Positions 33,457 through 43,370 of a stretch of DNA of 64,000 nt are shown here, piece by piece (within the stretch, counting starts at the first letter, position 1; each line of letters opens with the position of its first letter). A model generated the notes under the pieces. That model was not told where the DNA came from and made no database searches. It worked only from the letters and a program-made list of their open reading frames with translations. A program made the position numbers and the translations under genes. Source of the stretch: Actinernus sp. WN-2022 (taxonomy: Eukaryota > Cnidaria > Anthozoa > Actiniaria > Actinernidae); assembly GCA_030867875.1 (NCBI GenBank), contig JAOWCC010000936.1:75611032-75675031 (forward strand), given 5' to 3'.

Positions 33457-36400
33457 ATGACGACATATTCAAGAAACTTTCTATTTTCGCTTCGCTTTTG
33501 GTGGAAAGCTACTTCGCCCGGAGTTCAAACTTCCCGCCATATTCAAGGTCAACTAACGAAGCCACTTAACTCTTTCGTCTGGGACTCTCTGAAGTTGGAA
33601 GGCCTAATTCGAAGGCTAAGAGGAAAGCGTGGAGGACAAACATCGATAGACAGTTATAGTTCTAAGCCGATAAGGCCGTTATATTTGTCAAAGCGGAAAT
33701 ATAATCTCCAGGATTATGACTCATATAATATTCAAGACTTTACGGATTCTGGTTCTGCTCGATTGAACAAGACTCTGAATGTTAATTTAGTCAATATTAA
33801 GAGACTACCGATGCCTCTTAGTCCATCTACTACTAAGCCTGTTACCTTCACTCTTCTGAACACGAGATCTGTGAGGAACAAATCTTTAATGGTAAAAGAT
33901 CACGTCGTTGAACACGACATTGACATTTTAGCGTTGACTGAAACATGGTTATGCTCTGGTGAGTTGGATGGGCAAATTATTCGCGATGTTTGCCCAACTG
34001 GCTACGAATTTTACAGCGTACCGAGAGGATCAAGAGGCGGCGGAGTAGGTCTACTGTACAAGAAAATGCTAAAGTTTAAGAAGCAATGTCTTATTAAGAG
34101 TAAATTCAAGTCATTTGAGTTTACTGACTTAATGATGAATCATTCGTCAACTATGCTGCGTATTGTTGTTATATATCGGCCACCTTCGTCTAACTCACAT
34201 GGGGTATTTTTTGATGAGTTCCCGCGCCTGCTAGAGGAACTAGTAACAGCTTCAGGCTCTCTTCTTCTGGTTGGTGACTTTAATTTTCACGTCAACGATA
34301 AACACAACTCTCCTGCCCGGCAATTTCTTCAGCTGCTGGATGTGTTTAATTTGAGGCAACATGTTACTGGCCCCACCCATAGAAATGGTCATACGCTGGA
34401 CCTTGTCATCACCAGGGCGGATGAGGACATCGCCAGGAACTTTTCTGTGGCAGATCCATGTATTTCTGACCACTGTGCTGTATCGTGTACTCTCTCCCTC
34501 ATGAAGACTAGATATGAGAAGAAAGAGATTTGTTATCGAAAACTGAAATCTATCGACATGCTCCAGCTGTGTGCTGATATTGCTAATTCTCCCTTGATGT
34601 CCTTGGACAGCTTTGATGATGTATCAGCTCTCGTTGAACAGTACAACAGCGTGTTATCATCATTGCTGGACAAACATGCGCCGCTAAAGAAGCGAGTTGT
34701 TACTTTACGTCCGGCTGCGCCATGGTATAATGATGGCATAAAGGAGGCGAAACTGGAGCGCAGAAGGCTTGAAAGGCGTTGGCGCGCCTCTGGCCTGACT
34801 GTTGATCGGGAGTTGTACGTAACTCAGTGCAAAGTTGTGAATGACTTAATTCACCAATCGAAAATGGGCTACTACTCTCATCTAATAGAGGAGCATCAGT
34901 CTGATCCAAAAAAGCTGTTCGCTACTGTCGACAAGCTTCTTCACTTGAAAGGGGAGAGAAAGCTCCCCTCATGGGACAATGCCGCAGCATTAGCTGATGC
35001 ATTTGCTGACTACTTTACAGAGAAGATTTCGAAGATTAGGACTGAACTTGACTCTAGAAAGGGTCAATTAGTGGATGAGTTCACTGACACTTGCGCTTCT
35101 AGGACTAAGCTTAGTGAATTTCGACTCATCACTGCCGAGGAATTGTCGAGCGTTATTGCTTCTACAACAGTAAAATCTTGTGAGCTCGATCCCCTCCCTG
35201 CTTCTGTGTTAAAAGGAAGCATCGATGTTCTACTACCGGTGATTACCAAGATTGTAAACTTGTCACTTGAACAGGCTGTAATGCCTGAGGTCCTAAAGGA
35301 AGCCTTACTGAAACCTTTGCTCAAGCGCGCGTCGCTGGACTATGAACAGTTTTCTAATCATCGGCCGATTTCTAATTTAATGTTCATCTCTAAAATATGC
35401 GAGAGAGTGGTGGCTACTCAGCTGATCGACTATGTGACTGAGAATGACTTAATGGAATTGTTTCAGTCTGCCTACAAATCCGGCCATAGTACTGAATCAG
35501 CATTACTAAGAGTACAGAACGATATTCTACAAGCAATTGATCAGGATCAGTGCGTCATCCTATTATTGTTGGATCTATCGGCTGCATTCGACACGGTCGA
35601 TCACCAAATATTACTTGCAAGACTCACTAATCGATTTGGCATTGAAGGCAAGGCTCACGCTTGGTTCAAGTCCTATCTCAGTGGACGTATGCAATTCGTC
35701 TCGATTGGCAATGCGCGCTCTTCCAGTCGTCCCTTGGGCTGCGGAGTTCCGCAAGGCTCTGTGCTGGGCCCAATACTGTATCTGCTTTATACAGCGCCGT
35801 TGGGTGATATAATGAGGCACCATGGAGTATCGTTCCACCTCTACGCCGACGACACTCAAGTCTACGTAACTTTTAAATCATCTGTTGCGGGTGATCTTGA
35901 CCGTGCACGATTTAAGCTGGAAACCTGTGTAACGGATATTGATAAATGGATGCTGCGTAATAACCTTAAACTTAATGATGATAAGACGGAGATGTTGGTA
36001 TTCCACGCTAAGCATCGTCCCGCTCCAATCTTGGACGATATTCAAGTTGCTGCTGCATCTGTTGGGCTTTCGAATTCTGCGAGGAACATTGGAGTTATAT
36101 TCGACACGACTCTTTCACTGGACAAGCATATTAAGCAAATTTGCAAATCTTCTTTTTATGCTATTAGGAACATATCACGCATTAGAAAGTTTCTAAGTGT
36201 AGATATAGCAAAGATTTTAGTTCACGCATTTGTCACGTCAAAGCTTGACAATTGTAATTCTTTGCTCTACGGTATTCCTAAGAAATCGTCACAGCGCCTG
36301 CAATATGTCCTAAATTCAGCGGCTAGGCTTGTTACCTTGTCTCGCAAGTCAGACCACGTTACACCACTTCTTATAGAATTGCACTGGCTGCCTATTGAGC

Positions 36401-36693
36401 AGCGAATAGAATTTAAGATATTACTGTTTACTTATAAGGTGGTGAATGCCACTGCTCCTCAGTACTTGTGTGATTTATTAGAGCCTTATGCTCCACAACG
36501 AAGCCTGAGATCTGCATCGAAGTTAATGTTACAGGCGCCAACTTTTAATCTTAAATCATACGGCTATAGAGCCTTTTCTGTATGTGCGCCAAAGCTATGG
36601 AACTCACTGCCTTTTAACATTAAATCTAGTCCTTCAATAGAGGTATTTAAGAAGAGTCTTAAGACATACCTTTTTAAGAAAGTTTTTTATTGA
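33457..36693 (+). CDS. LINE-E ORF2: endonuclease and reverse transcriptase, 1078 aa
   Basis: A complete retrotransposon protein for target-primed reverse transcription. Residues about 1-125 are a basic N-terminal extension. An APE-like endonuclease spans about 130-345 (LLNTRSVRNKS, LTETWL, GDFNFHVND, SDHCAV). The RT spans about 580-860, with SNHRPISNL, DLSAAFDTVDH, GVPQGSVLGPILYLLY and the catalytic YADDTQVYV near 795. The C-terminal part has LHWLPIEQRIEFKILLFTYK and LWNSLPFNIK, typical of CR1/L2-type elements. All key motifs look intact and there is no internal stop, so this copy may still be active or be very young. No separate ORF1 was seen upstream; it may be absent or 5'-truncated. Confidence 0.93.
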   Translation: MTTYSRNFLFSLRFWWKATSPGVQTSRHIQGQLTKPLNSFVWDSLKLEGLIRRLRGKRGGQTSIDSYSSKPIRPLYLSKRKYNLQDYDSYNIQDFTDSGSARLNKTLNVNLVNIKRLPMPLSPSTTKPVTFTLLNTRSVRNKSLMVKDHVVEHDIDILALTETWLCSGELDGQIIRDVCPTGYEFYSVPRGSRGGGVGLLYKKMLKFKKQCLIKSKFKSFEFTDLMMNHSSTMLRIVVIYRPPSSNSHGVFFDEFPRLLEELVTASGSLLLVGDFNFHVNDKHNSPARQFLQLLDVFNLRQHVTGPTHRNGHTLDLVITRADEDIARNFSVADPCISDHCAVSCTLSLMKTRYEKKEICYRKLKSIDMLQLCADIANSPLMSLDSFDDVSALVEQYNSVLSSLLDKHAPLKKRVVTLRPAAPWYNDGIKEAKLERRRLERRWRASGLTVDRELYVTQCKVVNDLIHQSKMGYYSHLIEEHQSDPKKLFATVDKLLHLKGERKLPSWDNAAALADAFADYFTEKISKIRTELDSRKGQLVDEFTDTCASRTKLSEFRLITAEELSSVIASTTVKSCELDPLPASVLKGSIDVLLPVITKIVNLSLEQAVMPEVLKEALLKPLLKRASLDYEQFSNHRPISNLMFISKICERVVATQLIDYVTENDLMELFQSAYKSGHSTESALLRVQNDILQAIDQDQCVILLLLDLSAAFDTVDHQILLARLTNRFGIEGKAHAWFKSYLSGRMQFVSIGNARSSSRPLGCGVPQGSVLGPILYLLYTAPLGDIMRHHGVSFHLYADDTQVYVTFKSSVAGDLDRARFKLETCVTDIDKWMLRNNLKLNDDKTEMLVFHAKHRPAPILDDIQVAAASVGLSNSARNIGVIFDTTLSLDKHIKQICKSSFYAIRNISRIRKFLSVDIAKILVHAFVTSKLDNCNSLLYGIPKKSSQRLQYVLNSAARLVTLSRKSDHVTPLLIELHWLPIEQRIEFKILLFTYKVVNATAPQYLCDLLEPYAPQRSLRSASKLMLQAPTFNLKSYGYRAFSVCAPKLWNSLPFNIKSSPSIEVFKKSLKTYLFKKVFY

Positions 36694-36807
36694 TCAGTTT
36701 TCGGATATCGACAATTTATTGTAATTTTTAATCATGGTTTTTAGCTTAATTAACTTAGGATTTTTTAAATATCTTTTAAATTAGATGTAGTTTTTTAATT
36801 AGGTGTA

Positions 36808-36839
36808 AAGCGCTTTTGGACTTATAGGAAAAAGCGCTA
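36808..36839 (+). other. 3'-terminal hairpin of LINE-E
   Basis: agcgctttt and aaaagcgct form a 9-bp stem around a 12-base loop, just before tataaatgtaattatt and the tail. Such 3' stem-loops serve as RT recognition sites in some CR1/L2-like LINEs. Confidence 0.7.
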
Positions 36840-36849
36840 TATAAATGTA

Positions 36850-36882
<33 letters not shown>

Positions 36883-37000
36883 AAGTTCCATTGATCCAAA
36901 ATAGTTTTCACAACCTGATTTCCATTTAATGGGAAACCATTTGACGTAACCCATGTCATGTGTGTTAGAATTAAGCCACTAAAACATTCCTGACCAACTA

Positions 37001-37127
37001 ACAATTTGTTATCATACCTAGCAGTCTCCAGTCTTTTGTAAGAGTATTAATAAAGTGTTGTTGTTGTTGCCTGTCAAGCCTCTATTATAATCCGACCAAT
37101 AACTTGTTACCATACCTAGCAGTCTCC
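37001..37127. repeat. 69-bp retroposed fragment with ~29-bp duplication over a gene A splice donor
   Basis: An imperfect direct repeat containing catacctagcagtctcc is at 37001-37029 and 37099-37127. The insert between (37030-37098) includes attaataaagtgttgttgtt, like a LINE 3' tail. The repeated sequence covers the exon 1 donor, so the exon end plus donor now exists twice. Confidence 0.7.
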
Positions 37128-37309
37128 TGACTATTGAGAGGAAGCTCCGGAGGGTCTGCATCTAAACTGAGGAAGCTACTGCTGTGCTTACTGCGATAGT
37201 TACACTGACAGTTGACCTCTTTCTCCCGTGGCCCACCACCAAGCTGATATGCACTCTTCTTTACACCCTTAAGTCTTGTGAGAGACTGGTTGGTCTGTTG
37301 GAGCCAGTC
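37116..37309 (-). CDS. Gene A, exon 1 of those seen
   Basis: A 194-bp exon starting at phase 0 (minus acceptor taatttgtaatcag) and ending with two bases (donor gactgctag/gtatgg). It encodes DWLQQTNQSLTRLKGVKKSA, then a Gly/Cys patch (VNCQCNY), then Ser/Leu-rich sequence. Exon 2 needs one base, not two, so at least one exon between them is unseen or this exon belongs to a different splice form. No start codon is seen; earlier exons should lie above 37309. Confidence 0.65.
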
Positions 37310-37764
37310 CTGATTACAAATTAATTGATATGCAAAAACTAAATACATGTATAAATAAGTATGTACATGTATATACGCATACTTGCCAATATTGCATTTA
37401 AATCATTAATACAGGACCCGGAACATGGAATTTGAAGAAAATACTTCACTTATCTTTGCAACCAAAACATCCTGTGAAAAGGGAAATGTGGGAGAGAAAC
37501 TTAAAACTATTAATTAATACAAAATAAGTTGATAAATAATAAGCACAAATACATGACAGATTAATGTGGAAACAAAAATCTGGGACATTTTCATGACCTG
37601 ATGCATGGTTGGGATTTAGACAGTTGGCAAGACTATGTGACTGTATGATAGTTTAATTATAAGTTTGTGTAAGATGATGCCAGGATTAGTGTTAGCTAAA
37701 TAATTACATACATGTATAGGAACTATATGTATATTAAACTGAAACAATTTGAATTGGGTAATAC

Positions 37765-38035
37765 AATAGACCAGTCGTGGTTTTTACAGACAAATGTATG
37801 GAAAACTGAAAACATGATTGCACGCTTCCCAGCGGAGCTACATCCATCAAATTTCGATCAGTTAATCTTTTACCTGGTATCTTAAGTTTGTACCTGAAGA
37901 ATATTTCAGAAATTTGATTTTACGGATTTTATTTGGCATTGGATTCCCATACAAACACTGTATTTCGCGCCACGTTTGTACCCCTTTCAAAATGTCAGAA
38001 TTAACTGCGAACTGGTCTATTTCGAATACACATGC
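37765..38035. mobile_element. AATAGACCAGT-end small transposon, copy 1
   Basis: The left end is aatagaccagtcgtggtt, and the right end is the inverted form of aatagaccagttcgcagtta. The right 90 bp match 54283-54370. The 76-codon minus frame lies inside it and is not a gene. Confidence 0.65.
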
Positions 38036-38141
38036 AATACACGCATTTATATATTGTAGCAGCATGGACTGATTATTTAAATAAGCAAGCATACATTACA
38101 AACCATAAAATGGTATGGTAATATCATACAAATATTGTACA

Positions 38142-38205
38142 TATAAGACAGGATAGGTACATATAAGACAGGGTAGGTACATATAAGACAATCTTAAAGT
38201 GCCCC
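38142..38205. repeat. 21-bp tandem repeat, 3 copies
   Basis: gtacatataagacagg-type units with three starts 21 bp apart. Directly followed by ttaaagtgcccctaacccc, an end of the element family seen at 12287. Confidence 0.85.
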
Positions 38206-38454
38206 TAACCCCAATTTAATATATTTATTTATTTAAATCCTCATAATCTTTAGAGCAATTATCTGAAAAAAAGTTTTGTTTTTGCGTGAATCCTTGATTG
38301 TCTACGATCATTCGTCCTCAGTTTCCGTAAATAAAACTATAAAGGCGTTAGCACTTTAATACATGGCCTGGCCCAGTCGAAAGGAATGAACCGATATATA
38401 CTCTGGTTGTCGTATATACCACTTCTAATCAATAATAACAAATAGGATTGCTGT

Positions 38455-38769
38455 GTGAAGAAAAATACTATTATTTATAAACGAAAGCGTAAATACATAT
38501 TTGTACGTAAGCCGGTAAGGACTATTATATTATTAAGGATTTGCCTTTTCCTTTTTACTGCCTATAAATTGGCTTCAGACTCCGAAGCTGAGTTTGAAAA
38601 GGAAGACTGTCTCTTAATGGTTGTTAATAGACAAACTGGACAAATTAAGAAGGACGACAAACCCCGCGACAAACACATACCGAATGATTTTATCGACTTA
38701 GAAAAACTTACTTTTGTGAACGATGAAGACTCATCTTCAGCCTCGATTGACTCCATTGTTTTCCAATGA
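38455..38769 (+). CDS. Possible terminal exon of an unknown plus-strand gene
   Basis: An open frame ending at a stop. The last 64 codons (from an acceptor-like ttggcttcag near 38577) read SDSEAEFEKEDCLLMVVNRQ and go on acidic and Ser-rich. The first 40 residues look like translated intron (pyrimidine-rich, no true ATG start). It could be the 3' coding exon of a gene whose other exons I did not find, or a chance frame. Confidence 0.3.
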   Translation: MKKNTIIYKRKRKYIFVRKPVRTIILLRICLFLFTAYKLASDSEAEFEKEDCLLMVVNRQTGQIKKDDKPRDKHIPNDFIDLEKLTFVNDEDSSSASIDSIVFQ

Positions 38770-38984
38770 AACTCTGAATTTAAGATACTAAGGGTCTACC
38801 AGCAACCATTTCGACGTACCATCAGCATTTACTTCCTTAATAGACGAAAGAAATCCCCAGTAGTTAGGTACAAACTATTGTAAACAAAGAATTATTTTTT
38901 AAACTCAACTCTACTTTGTCGCCATTTTGGATTTTAGCCTCGATTTGAAAAATAGACTACCACAGGTAGCCCAAACATATGGCG

Positions 38985-39345
38985 CTCGTGATTAATGGCA
39001 TTAGCAGAACCTGTTTGTAAATACAATCGATTGTCGATCTTTCAAAAACAGCATCCATAGCGACATTGAAGTGATATATCAGCACGTGAATTCATTATAT
39101 CAGCACTTCTAAAATCTTTAATAGTCAATGAGGCAGTCAGCCAGCCAATAAGCACCACATGATGGGCCTATATCCCGATACAACACTGATGAATAAATCA
39201 TCAGTGTCTATATGAGATATAGACAGCGGTGTTTCATCCGGGCCACAGTGTCTATAAATCGGATATAAAACTAATGTTTTTATTCATTAGTTCTATATCC
39301 GATTAAGAGGCACTGTGGCCCGAATGAAACACCATTGTCGATATC
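38985..39345. repeat. CACGTG-family remnant followed by palindromic element
   Basis: 38985-39110 carries cctgtttgtaaata, cgattgtcgatctttc and tatcagcacgtga. 39160-39345 holds paired inverted blocks (gatgaataaatcatcag, atatgagatatagac, atgaaacacc, ggccacagtg, atcggatata) folding into one or two long hairpins. Similar order (accacatgat, acaaacctgat, aaaacatcagg) is at 53640-53785. Confidence 0.6.
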
Positions 39346-39785
39346 TCATGTAGATGTTGCAGGTGTTGTATCAATGTCTGTAAACACACAGACCTTCCAA
39401 TCCAGATCTGAGAATGAAAAATATTATTTCAGCACCAAACTCATAACCCATGGCTGTTACACCATTATGGGACGTGAATTTTGGGGCAGTCGTTCAACAG
39501 CGCAGGTCATAACAGACGTACAAAGCCAAATAGCAGCTATGCAGTTTTGTTCACACCACTCAACATTCCATTCATATTCAAATCCATTTCACAATCAAAC
39601 AGCGCTTTTAATCCTTTGAGATTCTGTTGCATAATTTTGTTCCACTGAGCGCTTTTGCGAAAGCGAACCTGAAATGTTCTTTTAAAATCTAAAGTTTTTT
39701 TCCCGTCTTATAACAGTATTCAGAACATTGTCTTCGAAAAGGTTTCAGGTTTTAGATGTCAGTTAAAAATCGCATATCGTGTTTT
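39346..39785. other. Spacer without recognised gene
   Basis: A 94-codon plus frame at 39335-39619 starts inside the palindromic repeat and shows no known domain, so I do not call it. Confidence 0.4.
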
Positions 39786-39836
39786 ATCATGTGATATAAA
39801 CTCACGGGCTGCGCCCTCGAGTTTACATCACATGAT
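39786..39836. repeat. Hairpin, atcatgtgatataaactc arms
   Basis: An 18-bp stem with one or two mismatches around a loop gggctgcgccc that is itself self-complementary. Same design as the hairpins at 25552 and 54097. Confidence 0.8.
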
Positions 39837-40300
39837 CTGTATCTGTATCTGTATCTGTATCTGTATGTTTAATCGGTAAAGCTTGTTGCATTACAAAACC
39901 GATAGTGGCAGACAGTGCCTTTACATATATTACAAAATTACATTACATATATTTAGAAAATTACAGTGTCTATTTAAGACTTACATATAAATTCAGTCGA
40001 TGATAAATAATAATGATATATATGATTAAGTCGGACATAAGTAGGTATTACTAGTCATTTTTATGCATGTTGTTTAGGAAAGCCATAGTTTTTTTAGAAA
40101 ATGTATCTATGTTAGGGGACATAACTAAATCCTCTGGAAGAGCATTCCAGATGGGAACAGTCCTGGGAAAGAAAGAGAATTTAAAAACATCGGTCCGAGT
40201 CGAAATATGTTTGTATTTTAAGTTGTGTTTACGGCGTGTGACTAACTTTGATGCAAGTGTGAGATATTCGTTAAGGTCAGTTGCGTTAAAACCATGAGAA
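39837..40300 (-). mobile_element. LINE-F, extreme 3' fragment
   Basis: Minus-strand translation of about 40292-40055 gives HGFNATDLNEYLTLASKLV, then FFPRTVPIWNALPEDL and a stop, the usual C-terminus of a CR1/Jockey-like RT protein. The 3' tail is a (GATACA)n-type hexamer run (tgtatc on the plus strand, 39837-39867). Confidence 0.8.
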
Positions 40301-40334
40301 GCCTCCTGCTCATTTTTTAACTAGTACGTGACTG

Positions 40335-40820
40335 TTTACAGTAAAGCCTTTCCCATGGGATCACGAGCTCAATGATTGGTTATTGAAGTGATATATCACC
40401 ACGTGACTGTTTCCGGCCATCCCTTCATGTAGGACGACACGAATTGCTACCAAATTGTATTCTATTGTATTGTATTGTGTTGCGTTCTATTGTTGCATTG
40501 AATTGTATTGTGTTGTGTTCTATTGTATTTTTGGTAAAAATTCGTGTCGTCCTACATAAAGGGATTGCCCTGTTCCCAGTAAAGCCTTTCCCATGGAATC
40601 ACAAGCTCAATAGGCCTTTAGCAGCTAACAGTCACGTGCTGACATAATACTTCGTTAACGAAGTATTATGGGATCATGACCTCAATTCATTCGTTATTGA
40701 AGTGATATATCAGCACGTGACTGTTTCCAGTGAAGCCTTTCCCATGGGATCACGAGCTTAATTCATTCGTTAACGAATGTATTATATCAGCACGCGACTG
40801 TTTCCTGCAAAAGAGTAAGG
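40335..40820. repeat. CACGTG-family fragments around a small inverted-repeat element
   Basis: gcctttcccatgggatcac occurs near 40345, 40580 and 40735, with tatcagcacgtgactgttt and a perfect palindrome acttcgttaacgaagt. Between the pieces, 40432-40557 is a separate element with ends aggacgacacgaatt / aattcgtgtcgtcct and an inner tattg-rich run. Several family copies are nested or tandem here. Confidence 0.7.
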
Positions 40821-40857
40821 TAACTGATGTAATTTTTATCCCAGATCACACTCATTC

Positions 40858-41096
40858 TTCATTAGGGGTGGACCATTTGAAACCAGGGAAAGGGGTGGCA
40901 ATTCCAAACATAATATTTTACCCAGAAAAATGTGCAAGAGAACAGCGGTGCAGGAAAGGTACAGTATTAAAAGAAATCGTGCAGACCTCGCACAGTCCAA
41001 AAATAACACGTACAGAGCCAAAAGGCCCAAAAAAAATTCGTGCACAAAAAAATTTCACCCCCTCTCCCCTGATTTCTAATGGTCTACCCCTTACAA
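40858..41096. mobile_element. Short inverted-repeat element (GGGGTRGACCATT ends)
   Basis: The left end is aggggtggaccatttgaaac. The right end is the inverted tctaatggtctacccct. It contains A-rich and C-rich stretches only. The overlapping 155-, 107- and 69-codon frames are chance frames across it. Confidence 0.7.
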
Positions 41097-41631
41097 AAAG
41101 AAACAAAAAATCCAAACGATCGACATATTTCTCGAATGTTGAAAGACAAACTAGCCACTTCCGGTCAACGCGAAACGGAAACGCCACTCCACAATGAATC
41201 GATGAGAGAAGGTGAATATCACCGGCAAGGGTAATTTCCAATTTCGCGAGGCAAAGATGTATTTATATTTGGTGCATGGTGTAAATGATATAGTCTTGCC
41301 TTGACGATTTATTTTTCGGTTTTCTCCAGATTTCCGAGATGTGGTAAAGCGCGCTGGCGTGTTCTCCACTCCAGACCCTTATTTTTCGTTTTCGTAAAAG
41401 TAATCAAATGTGATGGGCGAGTTCACTAGCCAGCGCTCTTGTTGGGGATCTGATAGAGTTATTAAAAAAACGGTCGGCACGGTTTTGAGCTAGCGTCGAT
41501 ACTGACCTACATTACTTAATGAGCCGTATGTTTATCTTCTCATTTCATCAACCAGCATAACAAGGCTGATAGAGCCCTGACGTCATTTCGATGATATACA
41601 TTTAGACTACTAAGCAATATCTCTCTCGGCC
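41097..41631. other. Spacer without recognised gene
   Basis: Non-coding as far as can be seen. Confidence 0.4.
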
Positions 41632-42262
41632 CCGTAAGATTTACAATTTAGAATTATTCAACTTTTCGCGACACTGTCGGCAGGTGTTTTAATTTAGATT
41701 GTATCATTAACCTACCAGAGTCTGAATATATTTATTAATTGGATGGGTGTAGACTTGCTCAAAGTCGAATTCGCTGAGTCATTGGGTAAGCGATAACTGG
41801 GTCAAAAATCGAGCGCGAGAATCGAAGGGAGAGGCGAGTTCGACTTGTTTCACTTGCAGGAAATTGAATCGGAGGATTATGTTTTGACGCGAAAACACGT
41901 TTCAGGGGCGGAGCTTACATTTCGCGCCTTTGACAAACTCTTTCTGAGTACAATCAAATTGTAAATACCACATCCACGGTCGACTGACTTGACACGTCAA
42001 CATACAATTCCTGAATAATTGACGCTTTGTGATTGGGCAAATCTTAGTACGTCATAAGCCACGCCTCCGGTTGAAAATTTGGCGCGCTGCAAGTGGAAAA
42101 GTCCTTCGTGCGGTGGGCTATATATATCTCCGCCCGGTAAGATTTACAATTTAGAATTATTCAACTTCCCCAGACCAACGCACAAGGTAGCGACACTGTC
42201 GGCAGGTGTTTTAATTTAGATTTTATTAACCTACCAGAGTCTGAATATATTTATTAATTGTT
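41632..42262. repeat. Direct repeat pair, ~125 bp, 506 bp apart
   Basis: gtaagatttacaatttagaa, cgacactgtcggcaggtgtt and cctaccagagtctgaatata occur at 41632-41760 and 42138-42262. The second copy has an extra block (ccccagaccaacgcacaagg). The intervening 380 bp are not repeated here. Either a tandem duplication or flanks of an insertion. Confidence 0.85.
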
Positions 42263-42374
42263 CTTAATTTATTTTGGGAGTCAACCGTTAATAGATCTGA
42301 TACGTACACGGCGTCTGTTCCCTTGTTGAACAAAGTTTATTGTATTATATTGTATTCCTTTCCCTTTCGAGGAT

Positions 42375-42660
42375 GGCTAAACATCACTCAGCATCCTCTC
42401 AGCAACTGGCAGCCAGTGCAGTTCTTTAAGAACGGATCTGATGTAATCGTACTCGCCGCAGAGTTCTGAACATATTGGAGTTTCTGTATCAGATGCTGAG
42501 GAAACCCAGATAGTAATGAGTTACAAAGCAGTTCCGTTTTATCATTATTGAGTTGGAGTCTATTGATCGTCATCCAATTGTTAATATCACGCATGCACGC
42601 TTCGACCAGAGACTTGGAATATTCAGGCTCTCCAACAGCTGACGGTTGAAAGGATATGTA
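42375..42660 (-). mobile_element. LINE-G, degraded RT fragment
   Basis: Minus-strand reading gives SFQPSAVGEPEYSKSLVEAC, MRDINNWMTINRLQLNNDKT and, after an internal deletion, LIQKLQYVQNSAA. These are pieces of the RT thumb and C-terminal region of a CR1/L2-like LINE. Confidence 0.75.
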
Positions 42661-43061
42661 CCGTAAATCCTCTATTAAGCCCCCAGGGGGCTTATTCTTT
42701 TCCGAGCATCGTTGAGGGGGGGGGGGGGGGGGGGGGGCTTAATAGAAGGGGGGCTTATAAGAGAGGGGGGGGCTTATGTCAATGGAAGAGCCAATATTCA
42801 GTAGAGACCAGTGTAAAATTCCCTTTTATTTTCCACAAGGAACTGGGACACAAGGCGGGAAAACTAAAACATATGACATTAACCGTCAAGGAGCGAAAGT
42901 CCAAGAATAAAATATTGTTTAAATAGTATGGTACCTTACTAAGGTTTAATTACATTCAAGAATGGAGTGACGCAACTACTGCGGTAATACTGGCCTTGGG
43001 GGGTGGGGGGGGGGGGGGGGGCTTAAAAAAGAGGGGGAGCTAAATAGAGGATTTACGGTAT
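42660..43061. mobile_element. Mariner-like small element with TA flanks
   Basis: The ends are ccgtaaatcctctattaagc and, inverted, agctaaatagaggatttacgg. Each is flanked by TA, as in Tc1/mariner insertions. Both inner edges carry long G runs with gggggcttaa motifs. No transposase. Confidence 0.85.
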
Positions 43062-43099
43062 ATCAAATCATTATTCATTTATGGCATATAATACACGGA

Positions 43100-43370
43100 C
43101 TCTTGATAACGGACAAAATCAATTTTACCCCTAAAAGATACCAATTTGGGCATGGCCGTGGCTTAGATTTACTCTTAAAAGATACCATTCAACACATAGA
43201 AAATCAATGAGTTTATTTGTAATATTAAAGACAAAGGCATCAAATGCTTCCACGTTTCGTATCCCCTAAAAGATACCATGTTGACATAAAATTATCGGTT
43301 TCGCTCTTTTAACCCTAAGCGATACCACAGCCCACAATTTTAACCCTTAAAAGATACGACGATCATGCAT
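43100..43370. mobile_element. CCCCTAAAAGATAC-family element, copy 1
   Basis: The motif cccctaaaagatacca recurs about five times in variable form. The right part ends aagatacgacgatcatgcat. Related to 47165-47470. Confidence 0.6.

Larger units (their letters stand above)
33290..36885 (+). mobile_element. LINE-E, apparently full-length CR1/L2-like retrotransposon
   Basis: Contains one uninterrupted 1078-codon frame, a short 3'UTR with a terminal hairpin, and an (ATT)n tail (36850-36882). It lies antisense within a gene A intron. The 5' end is placed near the T-rich tract and is not exact. No target duplication was found by eye. Confidence 0.88.

Noticed and set aside
34252..36196. Frames of 68-91 codons within LINE-E
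   Set aside because: Shadows of the 1078-codon ORF.
38455..38576. Signal-anchor segment of the 38455 frame
   Set aside because: The hydrophobic part is pyrimidine-rich and ends in an acceptor-like cag, so it is better read as intron.
40730..41241. 155-codon plus and 107-codon minus frames
   Set aside because: Overlap in opposite strands across a small inverted-repeat element and CACGTG-family fragments; composition not protein-like.
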